Shown here: in pieces, positions 53,836-62,734 of the stretch | Layout: each line of letters begins with the position of its first letter | Numbering within the stretch: the first letter of the stretch is position 1 | Assembly (NCBI GenBank): GCA_902543485.1 | Contig: CACBYP010000008.1 | Coordinates: 1-64,000 of the forward strand | Reading direction: 5' to 3' | From: an uncultured Pelagibacteraceae bacterium | Lineage (GTDB): Bacteria > Pseudomonadota > Alphaproteobacteria > Pelagibacterales > Pelagibacteraceae | DNA: 64,000 bases | Translations under genes and position numbers: made by a program | Notes under the pieces: model-generated | Told to the model about the DNA's origin: nothing | Databases searched by the model: none | What the model saw: the letters and a program-made list of their open reading frames with translations, nothing else

Positions 53836-55419
53836 TTAATAACCTTTTGCGTATCCATCTTTTCTTGGATCTGAACCGCCAACTAAATTTCCTTTTTCTC
53901 TATCTATTTGAATTGCTTGTCCACCTCCATGAGTACCATCTATATACTCAACATTATGACCGACTTCTTTTAAATTATTAAAAATTTTTTCATCAATACT
54001 TTTCTCTAATTTATAAATGTTATTGAAATGGAAAGCTCTAGGAAATGAAATGGCTTGTTGAGGAGTTAAGTTATAATCAATAATGCTATTTAAAACATGA
54101 ACTTGTCCAACAGGTTGATATTGTCCCCCCATTACTCCATAAGATAATTCACATTCTCCTTTGTTGTTCATAACTATTCCAGGAATTATGGTATGTAGTG
54201 GTCTTTTTAATCCCTGAATACAATTAGGATGACCTTCCTCAACTCTAAAATTAGTTCCTCTATTGTGAAGAACCACTCCAGATTTATCACCTGTTATTCC
54301 AGATCCAAAAGCATAGCAAACAGAATTTATTATTGAAACTACATTTAAATCTCTGTCTACCACGCTTAAATAAACTGTTTCAGGATGGTTTGGAATATTT
54401 AGATCTCCTACATCTGCGCAGCCATTAATAGATATATTTTTTGAAATATTATCTATATTTTGTTCACTTAATATTTTTTTCAAATCTAAATCTACAAATT
54501 CTGGATCACCAATATTTTCCTCTTTAAGTTTATATGCCTGCTTTGTAACTTCTGCTTCAAGATGAAATCTTTCAAATGAATTCACATCATATTTTTCAAT
54601 ACCTAACTTTTCTAATAACTTCATCATTATTAAAACTGTTATTCCAGGTCCGCTCGGAGGACATTGATGTATGATAATATCTCTATATCTATCTGATAAA
54701 GTGTCTGATTTAATAGTTTTTTGCTTATGGAAATCTTCAATTGTATGTAAGCCTCCAAACTCTTTTAAAGTTTTAACTAAATCTTCAGCAATTGATCCTT
54801 CATAAAATTCTTTAACTCCATTTTTTGAAATTTTTTCGAGAGTCTCTCCAAGTGCAGGATTTTTATTTACCTCATTAAATTGATAACTTTTACCATTATT
54901 TAGCATATGTTTTCTAGAATATGGGTTATCGTTTAATTTATTAAATACGTTGCTCCAGGCGTTAGCAACAACTTTAGTCACTTTAAAACCATTCTTTGCA
55001 ATATCTATACCTTTGTGAAACAACTCCTCAAAATCGAGTTTTCCAAAATCATTATGAATTGAATTCCAAGCATCTAATGCACCAGGAATAGTTACTGCGT
55101 GAGGACTTGTTAATCCAATTTTATCTATATTCTTTTCCTTGAAATAATCAAAATTCGCTTTTGCTGGAGCAATACCTGATCCATTATATGAAACAGGGCC
55201 TTTTCCATTCATTTTTATTATTGCAAAACAATCTCCACCTATACTTGTGGCATTAGGCTCTGCAACAGACAGAACAACAGAAGCTGCAATAGCTGCATCA
55301 ACTGCATTTCCACCTTTTTGTAATATTCTAAGAGCTTCTTCTGTAGCTAATGGATGTGATGTTGCGGCCATACCATTTGAAGAAATGGCATCTTTATCTT
55401 TTGTTGAATGATTATTCAT
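53836..55419 (-). CDS. ggt: Gamma-glutamyltransferase-family protein
   Basis: A 527-residue Ntn-hydrolase of the GGT family, predicted to be processed autocatalytically at Thr348 in PETVYLSVVD. Other features are GMAATSHPLATEEALRIL near 17, GGNAVDAAIA near 36, PNATSIGGDCFAI near 54, SGPGITVLI near 256 and RPLHTIIPG near 406. There is no signal peptide, so it is likely cytosolic. TVYLS rather than TTHFS is typical of a GGT-like subgroup that may cleave other gamma-glutamyl or amide compounds. Confidence 0.88.
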   Translation of the reverse strand: MNNHSTKDKDAISSNGMAATSHPLATEEALRILQKGGNAVDAAIAASVVLSVAEPNATSIGGDCFAIIKMNGKGPVSYNGSGIAPAKANFDYFKEKNIDKIGLTSPHAVTIPGALDAWNSIHNDFGKLDFEELFHKGIDIAKNGFKVTKVVANAWSNVFNKLNDNPYSRKHMLNNGKSYQFNEVNKNPALGETLEKISKNGVKEFYEGSIAEDLVKTLKEFGGLHTIEDFHKQKTIKSDTLSDRYRDIIIHQCPPSGPGITVLIMMKLLEKLGIEKYDVNSFERFHLEAEVTKQAYKLKEENIGDPEFVDLDLKKILSEQNIDNISKNISINGCADVGDLNIPNHPETVYLSVVDRDLNVVSIINSVCYAFGSGITGDKSGVVLHNRGTNFRVEEGHPNCIQGLKRPLHTIIPGIVMNNKGECELSYGVMGGQYQPVGQVHVLNSIIDYNLTPQQAISFPRAFHFNNIYKLEKSIDEKIFNNLKEVGHNVEYIDGTHGGGQAIQIDREKGNLVGGSDPRKDGYAKGY

Positions 55420-55449
55420 AATAGAACTGTAATTTCATAAAAAATATAA

Positions 55450-56658
55450 ATGATCAATAAAATAAATAAAAGTATTCTAATTTTTTCTGTATTTGCCTTT
55501 GGCTTTTTTATATCTAATTTACTGAGATCAATTACCGCAACATTAACACCTGCTCTTTCAACTGAATTCAATTTAAGTGCCGCAAATCTTGGACTTTTAG
55601 CTGGAGGATATTTTCTAGGGTTTTCGCTCATGCAAATTCCTACCGGTATGTTATTAGATAGATTTGGTCCAAAAAAAGTTATCGGATATTTATTAATCAT
55701 TGCTCTTATTGGAACTATTTCATTTGCTTTTGCTAAAAGTTTTGCAGGTTTATTAATTTCTAGAATTTTCATTGGTGTAGGTGTTGCTGCTTGTTTAATG
55801 GGTCCTTTAACTGGTTATAGAGTATGGTTTGAAGAAAAATATCAACAACGTGCAAATTCATGGATGTTGATGGTTGCAAATTTTGGATTTGTTGCATCAA
55901 CTCTACCAGTTCAAATTTTATTACCAATAATTGGTTGGCGATCTATTTTTTTAATTATAGCCTCTTTAATTTTGATAAGCATAATATTAATATCAATTTT
56001 AATACCTTCGTGGGAAACTAAGAGGGATGAAGACCAAAATAATAATCTTCAAAATCTTTCCCACATATGGAAAAATAAATTCTTTATTAGCTTAGTACCG
56101 CTTGCATTTTTTAATTATGGAGGCGTTCAAGCAATACAAACATTGTGGGCTGGACCATGGATGCTAAATGTAACAGGTTATGATGCAATACAAAGTGCGA
56201 CAGGTTTATTTTGGATAAATGTAACTATGCTTTTTTCTTTTTTAATATGGGGATATTTTTTGCCAAAACTATCTTCCAAGGGAATTGACAGTATGAGAAT
56301 TGTAAAATTTACACTTCCTGTAAGTTATATAATTTTATTTTTAATAGTCATAATGGGAGACAAAGCTGGTGCAACCATGTTCACTCTTTATATTTTATCA
56401 TCAATAGTAATTTCTTTAACCCAACCAGCAATAGCATTAAATTTTCCTACTAAACTAGCAGGAAAATCTTTAACTTCATTCAATGTATTTTTATTTTCTG
56501 GTACTTTTTTTGTACAATGGATAATTGGTTTAATAATAGATTTTTCCAGAAATTTAGGTGCTACTATTACAATGAGCTATCAAATTTCTTTTTCAATTTT
56601 TTTATTTTTATGCATTTTAAGTTACTTATTTTTTTTAATATTAAATAAAAATGAATAA
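55450..56658 (+). CDS. MFS transporter
   Basis: A 402-residue protein with about twelve hydrophobic segments. The loop 2-3 motif reads GMLLDRFGPKKVIG near 66, a standard MFS signature, and YRVWFEEKYQQRANSWM near 123 follows. Substrate cannot be deduced. It is divergent from the GGT-like gene across 30 bp and overlaps the next gene by 8 bp. Confidence 0.9.
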   Translation: MINKINKSILIFSVFAFGFFISNLLRSITATLTPALSTEFNLSAANLGLLAGGYFLGFSLMQIPTGMLLDRFGPKKVIGYLLIIALIGTISFAFAKSFAGLLISRIFIGVGVAACLMGPLTGYRVWFEEKYQQRANSWMLMVANFGFVASTLPVQILLPIIGWRSIFLIIASLILISIILISILIPSWETKRDEDQNNNLQNLSHIWKNKFFISLVPLAFFNYGGVQAIQTLWAGPWMLNVTGYDAIQSATGLFWINVTMLFSFLIWGYFLPKLSSKGIDSMRIVKFTLPVSYIILFLIVIMGDKAGATMFTLYILSSIVISLTQPAIALNFPTKLAGKSLTSFNVFLFSGTFFVQWIIGLIIDFSRNLGATITMSYQISFSIFLFLCILSYLFFLILNKNE

Positions 56659-57553
56659 AAATTTTATCGGATATTTTCTATTATTATTTCAGCCACTTTT
56701 TATGGCTAGTAATTTAATTGTAGCAAGAGGTGGTGTTGATGATGTTCCTCCCATATCTTTATCTTTTTGGAGATGGTTTATTTTTTTCATTATTTTATTC
56801 GTCCTAAATTATAAGTATTTAGTTGATAATTTTCAGACTATTAAAAAAGAGAGTAAAAGAAGTTTTTTTCTAGGTTTGATGGGATGTGGTGTTTGTGGAA
56901 TATTTCCATATATGGCTGGTTCATCTACAACCATTGTTAATATGGGAATTCTTTATACTTCTTCACCAATATTTATAATTTTAATCTCATATTTTCTTTT
57001 TAAAGATAAGATAAATATTTTCCAATTTATTGGCTTACTTTTTTGTCTAGTTGGAGTGTTTGCTGTAATTTTAAAGGGCGATATCAATTTACTTCTTGAA
57101 TTAAAATTTGCTTCTGGAGATTTTTGGATGTTAGGAGCAGCATTAGGCTGGGCAATTTATACAGTTATGCTTTTTCAATGGAATTCAGAACTTAAATTTT
57201 TTCCAAGACTAACAATTATATCTTTCTTTGGTTTTTTATCTATTTTGCCTTTTTATTTTATAGAGCATTTTTATTTTGAAAAAACTTTATTTAATGAAGA
57301 ATTTTATTATTGGATTTTGTTTGCAGCAATTTCTCCAGGTATAATCGCTTTCTCACTATACACATTAACTATTAAATATTTAGGACCATCAACAACTGGT
57401 TTCACGCTATACCTCTATACAATTTATGGAGCTTTTTATGGAATAATATTTTTTTCAGAGATTTTGGAAAATTATCATTTAATAGGTACCATATTTGTGT
57501 TTTTTGGTATTTATTTGGTAAGAAGAAAAAGTAAAAATGAAATTAAAGCCTAA
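56651..57553 (+). CDS. EamA/DMT-family transporter
   Basis: A 300-residue protein with ten hydrophobic helices in two EamA repeats. PPISLSFWRWFIFF near 33 and the second-repeat LGAALGWAIYTVMLF near 160 are typical of the drug/metabolite transporter superfamily. Often metabolite exporters; substrate unknown. Co-transcribed with the MFS gene and the following hydrolase. Confidence 0.9.
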   Translation: MNKNFIGYFLLLFQPLFMASNLIVARGGVDDVPPISLSFWRWFIFFIILFVLNYKYLVDNFQTIKKESKRSFFLGLMGCGVCGIFPYMAGSSTTIVNMGILYTSSPIFIILISYFLFKDKINIFQFIGLLFCLVGVFAVILKGDINLLLELKFASGDFWMLGAALGWAIYTVMLFQWNSELKFFPRLTIISFFGFLSILPFYFIEHFYFEKTLFNEEFYYWILFAAISPGIIAFSLYTLTIKYLGPSTTGFTLYLYTIYGAFYGIIFFSEILENYHLIGTIFVFFGIYLVRRKSKNEIKA

Positions 57554-58349
57554 AATGTTATTTGCAAAAATTCTGTTTTATATTTTTATTATTTACTTTG
57601 TAGTTTCTCTAATAGTTTTTTTTTATCAAAGAAAATTATTATACCATCCTGGAGAAAATAATTATTTAGATGAGGGACCTCTATCTCACAAAATCGAAAA
57701 AGTAACTATTCAATCTGATAATGATCTAGTTGGATGGTATTACAAAAAAAATAATAACTCTAAAACTTTGCTTTTTTTTCACGGAAATGCTGGAAAATTA
57801 GATAATAGAATTTATAAACTAAATGAGTTTGCAGATTTAGATTTAAACTATTTAATTTTTGCATATAGAGGCTTTAGTGGAAACAAAGGCAAACCAACAG
57901 AAATTGGACTTTACAAAGATGCAATTAAAGCCAAGGAATGGCTTAATCAAAACAATATAGAAGATAAAGATATTGTTCTCTATGGAGAGTCTCTTGGCAC
58001 TGCTGTAGCAATAGAGACCGCAAGTAAGAATTTATTTGCAGGTATAATATTAGAGTCCCCATTTACATCCATGGAGATTTTGGCACAAAAATATTACCCA
58101 TATCTTCCTGCAAAAATTATTTTAAAAGATAAATACAAATCCATTGAAAAAATTAACAAAATAAAGTTTCCCATGCATGTGATGCACGGAAAAAAGGATA
58201 ATATTGTGCCATTTTATATGGGTGAAGAAATATTTAATAAATATGGTGGAGTTAAGTCAAATTATTTTAATGACAACGATGATCATATGATGGAATTTAA
58301 TAAAGGTTTAATTCAATCAATCGATAATTTTATAAAAAGTTTAAATTAA
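57537..58349 (+). CDS. Membrane-anchored alpha/beta hydrolase (BEM46/ABHD13-like)
   Basis: A 270-residue hydrolase with an N-terminal helix (about 8-28) acting as signal anchor. LLFFHGNAGKLDNR near 79 is the oxyanion region, LYGESLGTAVAIE near 148 contains the nucleophile Ser, Asp lies in HGKKDNIVPF near 220 and His in NDDHMMEF near 250. Substrate unknown, probably esters. A second in-frame ATG at 57555 begins just after the upstream stop and is an equally possible start. Confidence 0.87.
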   Translation: MKLKPKMLFAKILFYIFIIYFVVSLIVFFYQRKLLYHPGENNYLDEGPLSHKIEKVTIQSDNDLVGWYYKKNNNSKTLLFFHGNAGKLDNRIYKLNEFADLDLNYLIFAYRGFSGNKGKPTEIGLYKDAIKAKEWLNQNNIEDKDIVLYGESLGTAVAIETASKNLFAGIILESPFTSMEILAQKYYPYLPAKIILKDKYKSIEKINKIKFPMHVMHGKKDNIVPFYMGEEIFNKYGGVKSNYFNDNDDHMMEFNKGLIQSIDNFIKSLN

Positions 58350-58397
58350 GACATAATTTAAACAAATCCACATCACTTTTAAATTATAATTTTAGAT

Positions 58398-58961
58398 ATG
58401 TTTAAATTTCTTTTATTACTTTTTTTATTAATATTGCCAACAAAACTTAGTTCAGAAATAAATAATGAGTACTATGATAACAATTATTTCCATATTGGAA
58501 AAATGAACTCTTACAATAGCGAGTTCACTCTATATTTTAAAACACGGAAGAAAGCTATTTTAGCAAAGGGAGAATTTTCTAATTATATCAATGATTTTCC
58601 ACAGGACTTATACTTATATGATAAAAATTTAAATAAAGATTACCCTTTGATTTCATATGACTGGTTTCCAAAAAAAGTAAAAAAAATTTCAAAAAAATAT
58701 AATTACCCACTTTTCCCAGAGGATTTTGCTTACTATTTATTAAATGACAACAACACTTTAATTTTGATAAGTGCAAAAAAAAATTTTTATGAAAATTTAA
58801 AATATGACATAAAAAATAATAAGCTAGAAATTGCTAATACCTCTGGCAAATTAAATTTTATAATCTCTTCTTATGCTGAAAACTGTGGTTATAAATCTCT
58901 AAAAAATAATTTTGAGTGCAACATTTATAAACCTTTAATTTCTAAAAATTTGCTTAATTAA
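58398..58961 (+). CDS. Secreted hypothetical protein
   Basis: A 187-residue protein with a signal peptide (about 1-19, ending LSSE). The mature part is rich in Tyr, Asn and Lys, with a beta-like central region and two Cys near 161 and 173 that may form a disulfide. No family recognised. Its end overlaps the convergent ftsY gene by 8 bp. Confidence 0.65.
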   Translation: MFKFLLLLFLLILPTKLSSEINNEYYDNNYFHIGKMNSYNSEFTLYFKTRKKAILAKGEFSNYINDFPQDLYLYDKNLNKDYPLISYDWFPKKVKKISKKYNYPLFPEDFAYYLLNDNNTLILISAKKNFYENLKYDIKNNKLEIANTSGKLNFIISSYAENCGYKSLKNNFECNIYKPLISKNLLN

Positions 58962-59871
58962 CTTGGGTAAATGCACTTGCAAACTTCTCAGCTTCAAATA
59001 TTTGTAAGTCATCCTCTTTTTCTCCAAGCCCGAGACCAACAATAGGTACTTTATATTTCTTTGAAATCGCAATTAATATTCCACCTTTTGCAGTTCCATC
59101 AAGTTTTGTCATTATGATGCCTGTGATTGGAAGTAATTTATTAAATTCTTCGAGTTGATTAATTATATTTTGTCCCGATGTTGCATCTAAAACTAAGATA
59201 ACCTCGTGAGGTGCTGTTTCATCACTTTTTTTAATTACATTCCCTATTTTTTTTAATTCATCCATTAAATTCTTTTTATTTTGTAATCTTCCTGCCGTGT
59301 CTACTATTACTTGATTTATGTTTTGACTTTGAGCTATTTCCATTGCTTTAAAAGCAACTGAAGCCGGATCAGAACCAGGATCTGATTTTACAATTTTAGC
59401 ATCAACCCTGTTAGCCCATTCTTCTAATTGATCAATAGCAGCTGCTCTAAATGTATCGCATGCTGAAAAAAGAACTTTATTATTATTTTGTATAAATATT
59501 TTTCCTAATTTTCCAATAGTAGTTGTCTTACCAACTCCATTAACACCTGAAACTAGTATTATATTTGTCTTTTCCTTTTTTAAAAAAAAATCTTTTTTTT
59601 CTAGGGGTGTCATTAGTTCTAAAATATAATTATTTAGTATTTCGAAAACTTCCTTGATTGGATCATTTTTAGGATCAATCTTTTTTTGAGCAATTATAGA
59701 TTTTATCTCTGATGCTGCATCTATGCCCACATCTGAGCCGATCAAGAATTCTTCTATTTTATCAAGAGTTGCATCGTCAATTTCTTTCTTAACTATTATT
59801 TCTTTAAGGCCTGATGCTATATTGCTTGCACTTCTTTTAAATCCGATTTTAAATTTTTCAAAAATACCCAT
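58954..59871 (-). CDS. ftsY: Signal recognition particle receptor FtsY
   Basis: A 305-residue SRP GTPase that docks ribosome-SRP complexes at the membrane. The N-terminal acidic A domain is essentially absent. G1 GVNGVGKTTTIGKLG near 114, DTFRAAAIDQLEEWA near 140, DTAGRLQNKKNLMDEL near 190 and TKLDGTAKGG near 255 define the NG domain. Its start shares a base with the dapF stop (TAATG), coupling the two. Confidence 0.95.
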   Translation of the reverse strand: MGIFEKFKIGFKRSASNIASGLKEIIVKKEIDDATLDKIEEFLIGSDVGIDAASEIKSIIAQKKIDPKNDPIKEVFEILNNYILELMTPLEKKDFFLKKEKTNIILVSGVNGVGKTTTIGKLGKIFIQNNNKVLFSACDTFRAAAIDQLEEWANRVDAKIVKSDPGSDPASVAFKAMEIAQSQNINQVIVDTAGRLQNKKNLMDELKKIGNVIKKSDETAPHEVILVLDATSGQNIINQLEEFNKLLPITGIIMTKLDGTAKGGILIAISKKYKVPIVGLGLGEKEDDLQIFEAEKFASAFTQVN

Positions 59872-60695
59872 TATATTTTGATATTAATCTTTTCAATTTC
59901 AGATACAGGACCTCTCATTTTTATATTTAATTCATTATCAATTTGAATATTTAAAATTCCTGTTGAAAATTCTATTTTTGAATTACTGTTTTGTAGTTGA
60001 TTTAAATTAGCTGCGACTGCTGTTGCACATGCTGCAGTCCCGCAAGCTTTTGTTAAACCTGCACCCCTCTCCCAAACTTTAATTTTGTAATGTTGTTCAC
60101 TAATTTTTTGAGCTATTGTGACATTACATTTTTCAGGGAAAACTTCATGATTTTCTATTAATGGTCCATATTTTTTTAAATTTATTTTTTCTATATCCTC
60201 ACAAAAATATACTACATGAGGGTTACCAACATTCACTGCAATACCACCATTAATTTTATTTCCGTCAATATCAATCATACCAAGTGATAGATTTTTAGTA
60301 TCAAGATTTTTACTTAAAGGAATTTTGTTCCACTCTAAATTTGGAGTTCCAATTATCGTTTCAACATCTTTATTATTAAGAACTTTAGATTTTAATATTT
60401 TTGAGGATACCAAAATTTCAATTTCTTTTTTATTTTTTTCAATACTTAGTAAATAAGCAACACATCTAGTTCCATTTCCACATGCATCTGAGCGGCTTCC
60501 ATCCGAGTTAAAAAAAGCAACATCAGCATCAGCTTTTTGACTTTTGTTTATGTAGATCAACTGATCGCACCCTATGAAATCTCTGTCACAAATTTTTAAG
60601 ATTTGGTCATTTGATAAGTTTAAACTATTTATCCTCTGATCAATAATAATAAAGTCGTTACCTAATCCATCCATTTTAAATGCTTCAAATTCCAT
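59871..60695 (-). CDS. dapF: Diaminopimelate epimerase
   Basis: Converts LL- to meso-diaminopimelate for lysine and peptidoglycan synthesis. The 274-residue protein has both catalytic Cys motifs: SDACGNGTRCVAYLL near 72 and GAGLTKACGTAACATAV near 219, and the N-terminal KMDGLGNDFIIID. It is the first gene of the dapF-ftsY pair and is divergent from the ffh leader. Confidence 0.96.
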   Translation of the reverse strand: MEFEAFKMDGLGNDFIIIDQRINSLNLSNDQILKICDRDFIGCDQLIYINKSQKADADVAFFNSDGSRSDACGNGTRCVAYLLSIEKNKKEIEILVSSKILKSKVLNNKDVETIIGTPNLEWNKIPLSKNLDTKNLSLGMIDIDGNKINGGIAVNVGNPHVVYFCEDIEKINLKKYGPLIENHEVFPEKCNVTIAQKISEQHYKIKVWERGAGLTKACGTAACATAVAANLNQLQNSNSKIEFSTGILNIQIDNELNIKMRGPVSEIEKINIKI

Positions 60696-60738
60696 ATAAA
60701 TAATACTTAACTTATTTATTGACTTTTTGAACCTCTAA

Positions 60739-60744
60739 TATAAT
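60739..60744 (+). promoter_or_regulatory. Consensus -10 element for the ffh leader transcript
   Basis: TATAAT matches the sigma-70 -10 consensus exactly. A TTGACT at 60719-60724 resembles a -35 box, but the spacing is only 14 bp. A start about 6-7 bp downstream, near 60750, would coincide with the first base of the structured leader. Confidence 0.55.
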
Positions 60745-60749
60745 TTACG

Positions 60750-60850
60750 CGCACTTCCGCAAAATACAGCAATTTGCGGTGTCTTTGGAAACAAAGAGAT
60801 CGACACCAGTCAGCGAGGGTTCGCCCACTGGTGCGATACTTGCTGTGCGA
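60750..60850 (+). ncRNA. Structured leader / candidate small RNA upstream of ffh
   Basis: This 100-nt segment is far more G+C-rich than its surroundings and has several helices: closing stem CGCAC (60750-60754) / GTGCG (60845-60849); CAGCAA (60767-60772) / TTGCTG (60840-60845); CCGCAAA / TTTGCGG (60757-60779); GGTGTC / GACACC (60778-60807) capped by CTTTG-GAAA-CAAAG; and CACCAGT / ACTGGTG (60804-60833) with a GGG-TTCG-CCC tip. Some helices exclude each other, allowing two folds. It lacks the 4.5S RNA consensus and I could not match it to a known riboswitch. The closing stem ends 5 nt before the ffh start. Confidence 0.5.
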
Positions 60851-60854
60851 AATT

Positions 60855-62213
60855 ATGTTTGAAAATTTAACTAATAAATTTGAAGAAATTTTTTCTTCAT
60901 TAAAAAAAGCTCCTTCTCTTGATGAAAAGCAAGTTGACGAGGGTTTAAAAGGTATAAGGTTGGCTTTGTTAGAAGCCGATGTTTCATTAGACGTAGTTAA
61001 GGAGTTTATTAGTAGAGTTAAGCCCAAAGCGCTAGGTCAGGAAATTATAAGATCAACTTCTCCCGGGGATATGGTTGTAAAAATCGTTTATGACGAAATA
61101 GTATCTTTTTTAGGTGATAAGAATTCTGAAATCTCCCTTAATGCTGTCCCTCCAGTTCCAATCATGTTAGTTGGATTGCAAGGTTCAGGAAAAACCACAA
61201 CAACCTCAAAATTAGCAAAATTTTTAGAAAAAAATAATAAGAAAAAAGTAATGATGGCTAGTTTAGACGTTTACAGACCTGCCGCGCAAGAGCAATTGAG
61301 ACTTTTGGGTGAACAAAATAATATTGAAACTTTGCCAATTATAGAGGGCCAGCTTCCAGCTGATATTTGTAGAAGAGCTTTAAGTGCTGCAAATTTAAAT
61401 GGTTGTGAAGTAGTTTTATTTGATACCGCTGGAAGAACACAAATAGATTTTCAAATGATGAATGAAATCAAACAAATTGAAACTATTATTAATCCTGCAG
61501 AAACTATACTAGTAGCAGATTCTCTAACAGGTCAAGTTGCTGCTAATGTAGCCAAGGAATTTAAAAATACAGTAAATTTGAGCGGCATTATACTTACAAG
61601 AGCAGATGGAGATGGAAGAGGTGGAGCAGCATTGAGTATGAAATATGTTGCTGAAGTACCCATAAAGTTTCTTGGTGTTGGAGAAAAAATTGAGAATTTT
61701 GAAGTTTTCCATCCTGATCGAATTGCAAATAGAATTTTGGGAATGGGAGATATCGTTTCCTTAGTTGAAAAAGCTTCAGAAGATTTAGATCAAGAAAATT
61801 TAAAGAAAACAGAAGAGAAACTTAAAAAAGGTCAATTCTCGATGGAAGATTATCTTTCTCAATTACGTCAAATGAAAAAGATGGGTGGAATTGAAGGCAT
61901 AATGTCATTTCTCCCTGGAGTTTCAAAAATTAAATCACAAATGGACCAATCAGGAATAGATGAAAAAATTATAACTCAAAATGAAGCTGTTATTTTATCA
62001 ATGACAAAGCAAGAAAGAGAAAATCCTAAAATTATAAATGGATCAAGAAAAAAAAGAATTGCTAATGGCTCAGGTACAGACATTGCCACTATCAATAAGT
62101 TGTTAAAACAATTTAAGATGATGTCAGAAATGATGAAAAAAATGTCTAAAGGAAACATGAAAGGAATGGCGGATAAAGGGATCCCGCCTGAACTATTTAA
62201 TCAATTAAAATAA
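60855..62213 (+). CDS. ffh: Signal recognition particle protein Ffh (SRP54)
   Basis: A 452-residue SRP GTPase. The NG domain has GLQGSGKTTTTSKLA near 107, DVYRPAAQEQLRLLG near 137, DTAGRTQIDFQMM near 190 and TRADGDGRGG near 248; the Met-rich M domain binds SRP RNA and signal peptides (MMSEMMKKMSKGNMKGM near the end). An upstream in-frame ATG at 60774 lies inside the structured leader and adds unconserved residues, so the ATG at 60855 is used. No Shine-Dalgarno is visible there. Confidence 0.95.
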   Translation: MFENLTNKFEEIFSSLKKAPSLDEKQVDEGLKGIRLALLEADVSLDVVKEFISRVKPKALGQEIIRSTSPGDMVVKIVYDEIVSFLGDKNSEISLNAVPPVPIMLVGLQGSGKTTTTSKLAKFLEKNNKKKVMMASLDVYRPAAQEQLRLLGEQNNIETLPIIEGQLPADICRRALSAANLNGCEVVLFDTAGRTQIDFQMMNEIKQIETIINPAETILVADSLTGQVAANVAKEFKNTVNLSGIILTRADGDGRGGAALSMKYVAEVPIKFLGVGEKIENFEVFHPDRIANRILGMGDIVSLVEKASEDLDQENLKKTEEKLKKGQFSMEDYLSQLRQMKKMGGIEGIMSFLPGVSKIKSQMDQSGIDEKIITQNEAVILSMTKQERENPKIINGSRKKRIANGSGTDIATINKLLKQFKMMSEMMKKMSKGNMKGMADKGIPPELFNQLK

Positions 62214-62227
62214 AGGAGATATAAGTA

Positions 62228-62734
62228 ATGTTAAAAATGAGACTATCAATGGGAGGTACTAAAAAAAGGCCAGTATATAAAATTGTTGTGGCTGATAGTA
62301 GATTTCCAAGAGACGGAAGGTTTATAGAAAAATTAGGTTTTTATAATCCGTTATTACCGAAGGATAAAAAGGAAAGGATTGGCTTAGATTCTGAGCGAAT
62401 TAAATATTGGTTAGGTCAAGGAGCTCAGCCAACAACAAGAGTTGCAAGGTTATTGGGAGAAAACGATATAATGCCAATGCCTGAAAAAGGAAACAATCCT
62501 CAAAAAGCAATTCCTAAAAAAGATAGAAAAAAAGCTGACGAAGGTGGAGAAGCTAAACCAGAAGGAGATGCATCTAAACCAGCAGAAGCACCTAAGGAAG
62601 AAGCTAAGCCAGCAGAAGCAACTAAGGAAGAAGCTAAGCCAGCAGAAGCTAAGCCAGCAGAAGCTAAGCCAGCAGAAGCAACTAAGGAAGAAGCTAAGCC
62701 AGCAGAAGCACCTAAGGAAGAAGAAAAAAAATAA
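62228..62734 (+). CDS. rpsP: 30S ribosomal protein S16 with repetitive C-terminal tail
   Basis: The first about 80 residues are a normal S16: [32 protein letters not shown] and [16 protein letters not shown]. The protein then runs to 168 residues with an Ala/Pro/Glu/Lys tail built from five-residue units (A-E-A-K-P variants). Standard S16 is about 80-100 residues. A strong AAGGAGAT lies before the start. The stop overlaps the trmD start (TAATG), leaving no room for rimM. Confidence 0.94.
   Translation: MLKMRLSMGGTKKRPVYKIVVADSRFPRDGRFIEKLGFYNPLLPKDKKERIGLDSERIKYWLGQGAQPTTRVARLLGENDIMPMPEKGNNPQKAIPKKDRKKADEGGEAKPEGDASKPAEAPKEEAKPAEATKEEAKPAEAKPAEAKPAEATKEEAKPAEAPKEEEKK
62581..62730 (+). repeat. 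Tandem 15/30-bp repeats in the 3' part of rpsP
   Basis: The segment is made of 30-bp periods built on the 15-bp unit AGCAGAAGCTAAGCC, with ACTAAGGAAGAAG and CCTAAGGAAGAAG variants alternating. Five 30-bp blocks can be counted, the middle one being two pure 15-bp units. Such near-identical copies point to recent slippage or unequal exchange. Confidence 0.9.

Noticed and set aside
60750..60850. The ffh leader as the 4.5S SRP RNA itself
   Set aside because: Location, length and paired ends are suggestive, but neither strand contains the GGTCAGG...GGAAG..AGCAGCC core of SRP RNA domain IV.
60774..60854. N-terminal extension of Ffh by 27 residues
   Set aside because: The segment lies within the structured RNA, encodes no family-like sequence, and the ATG at 60855 gives the normal Ffh start.
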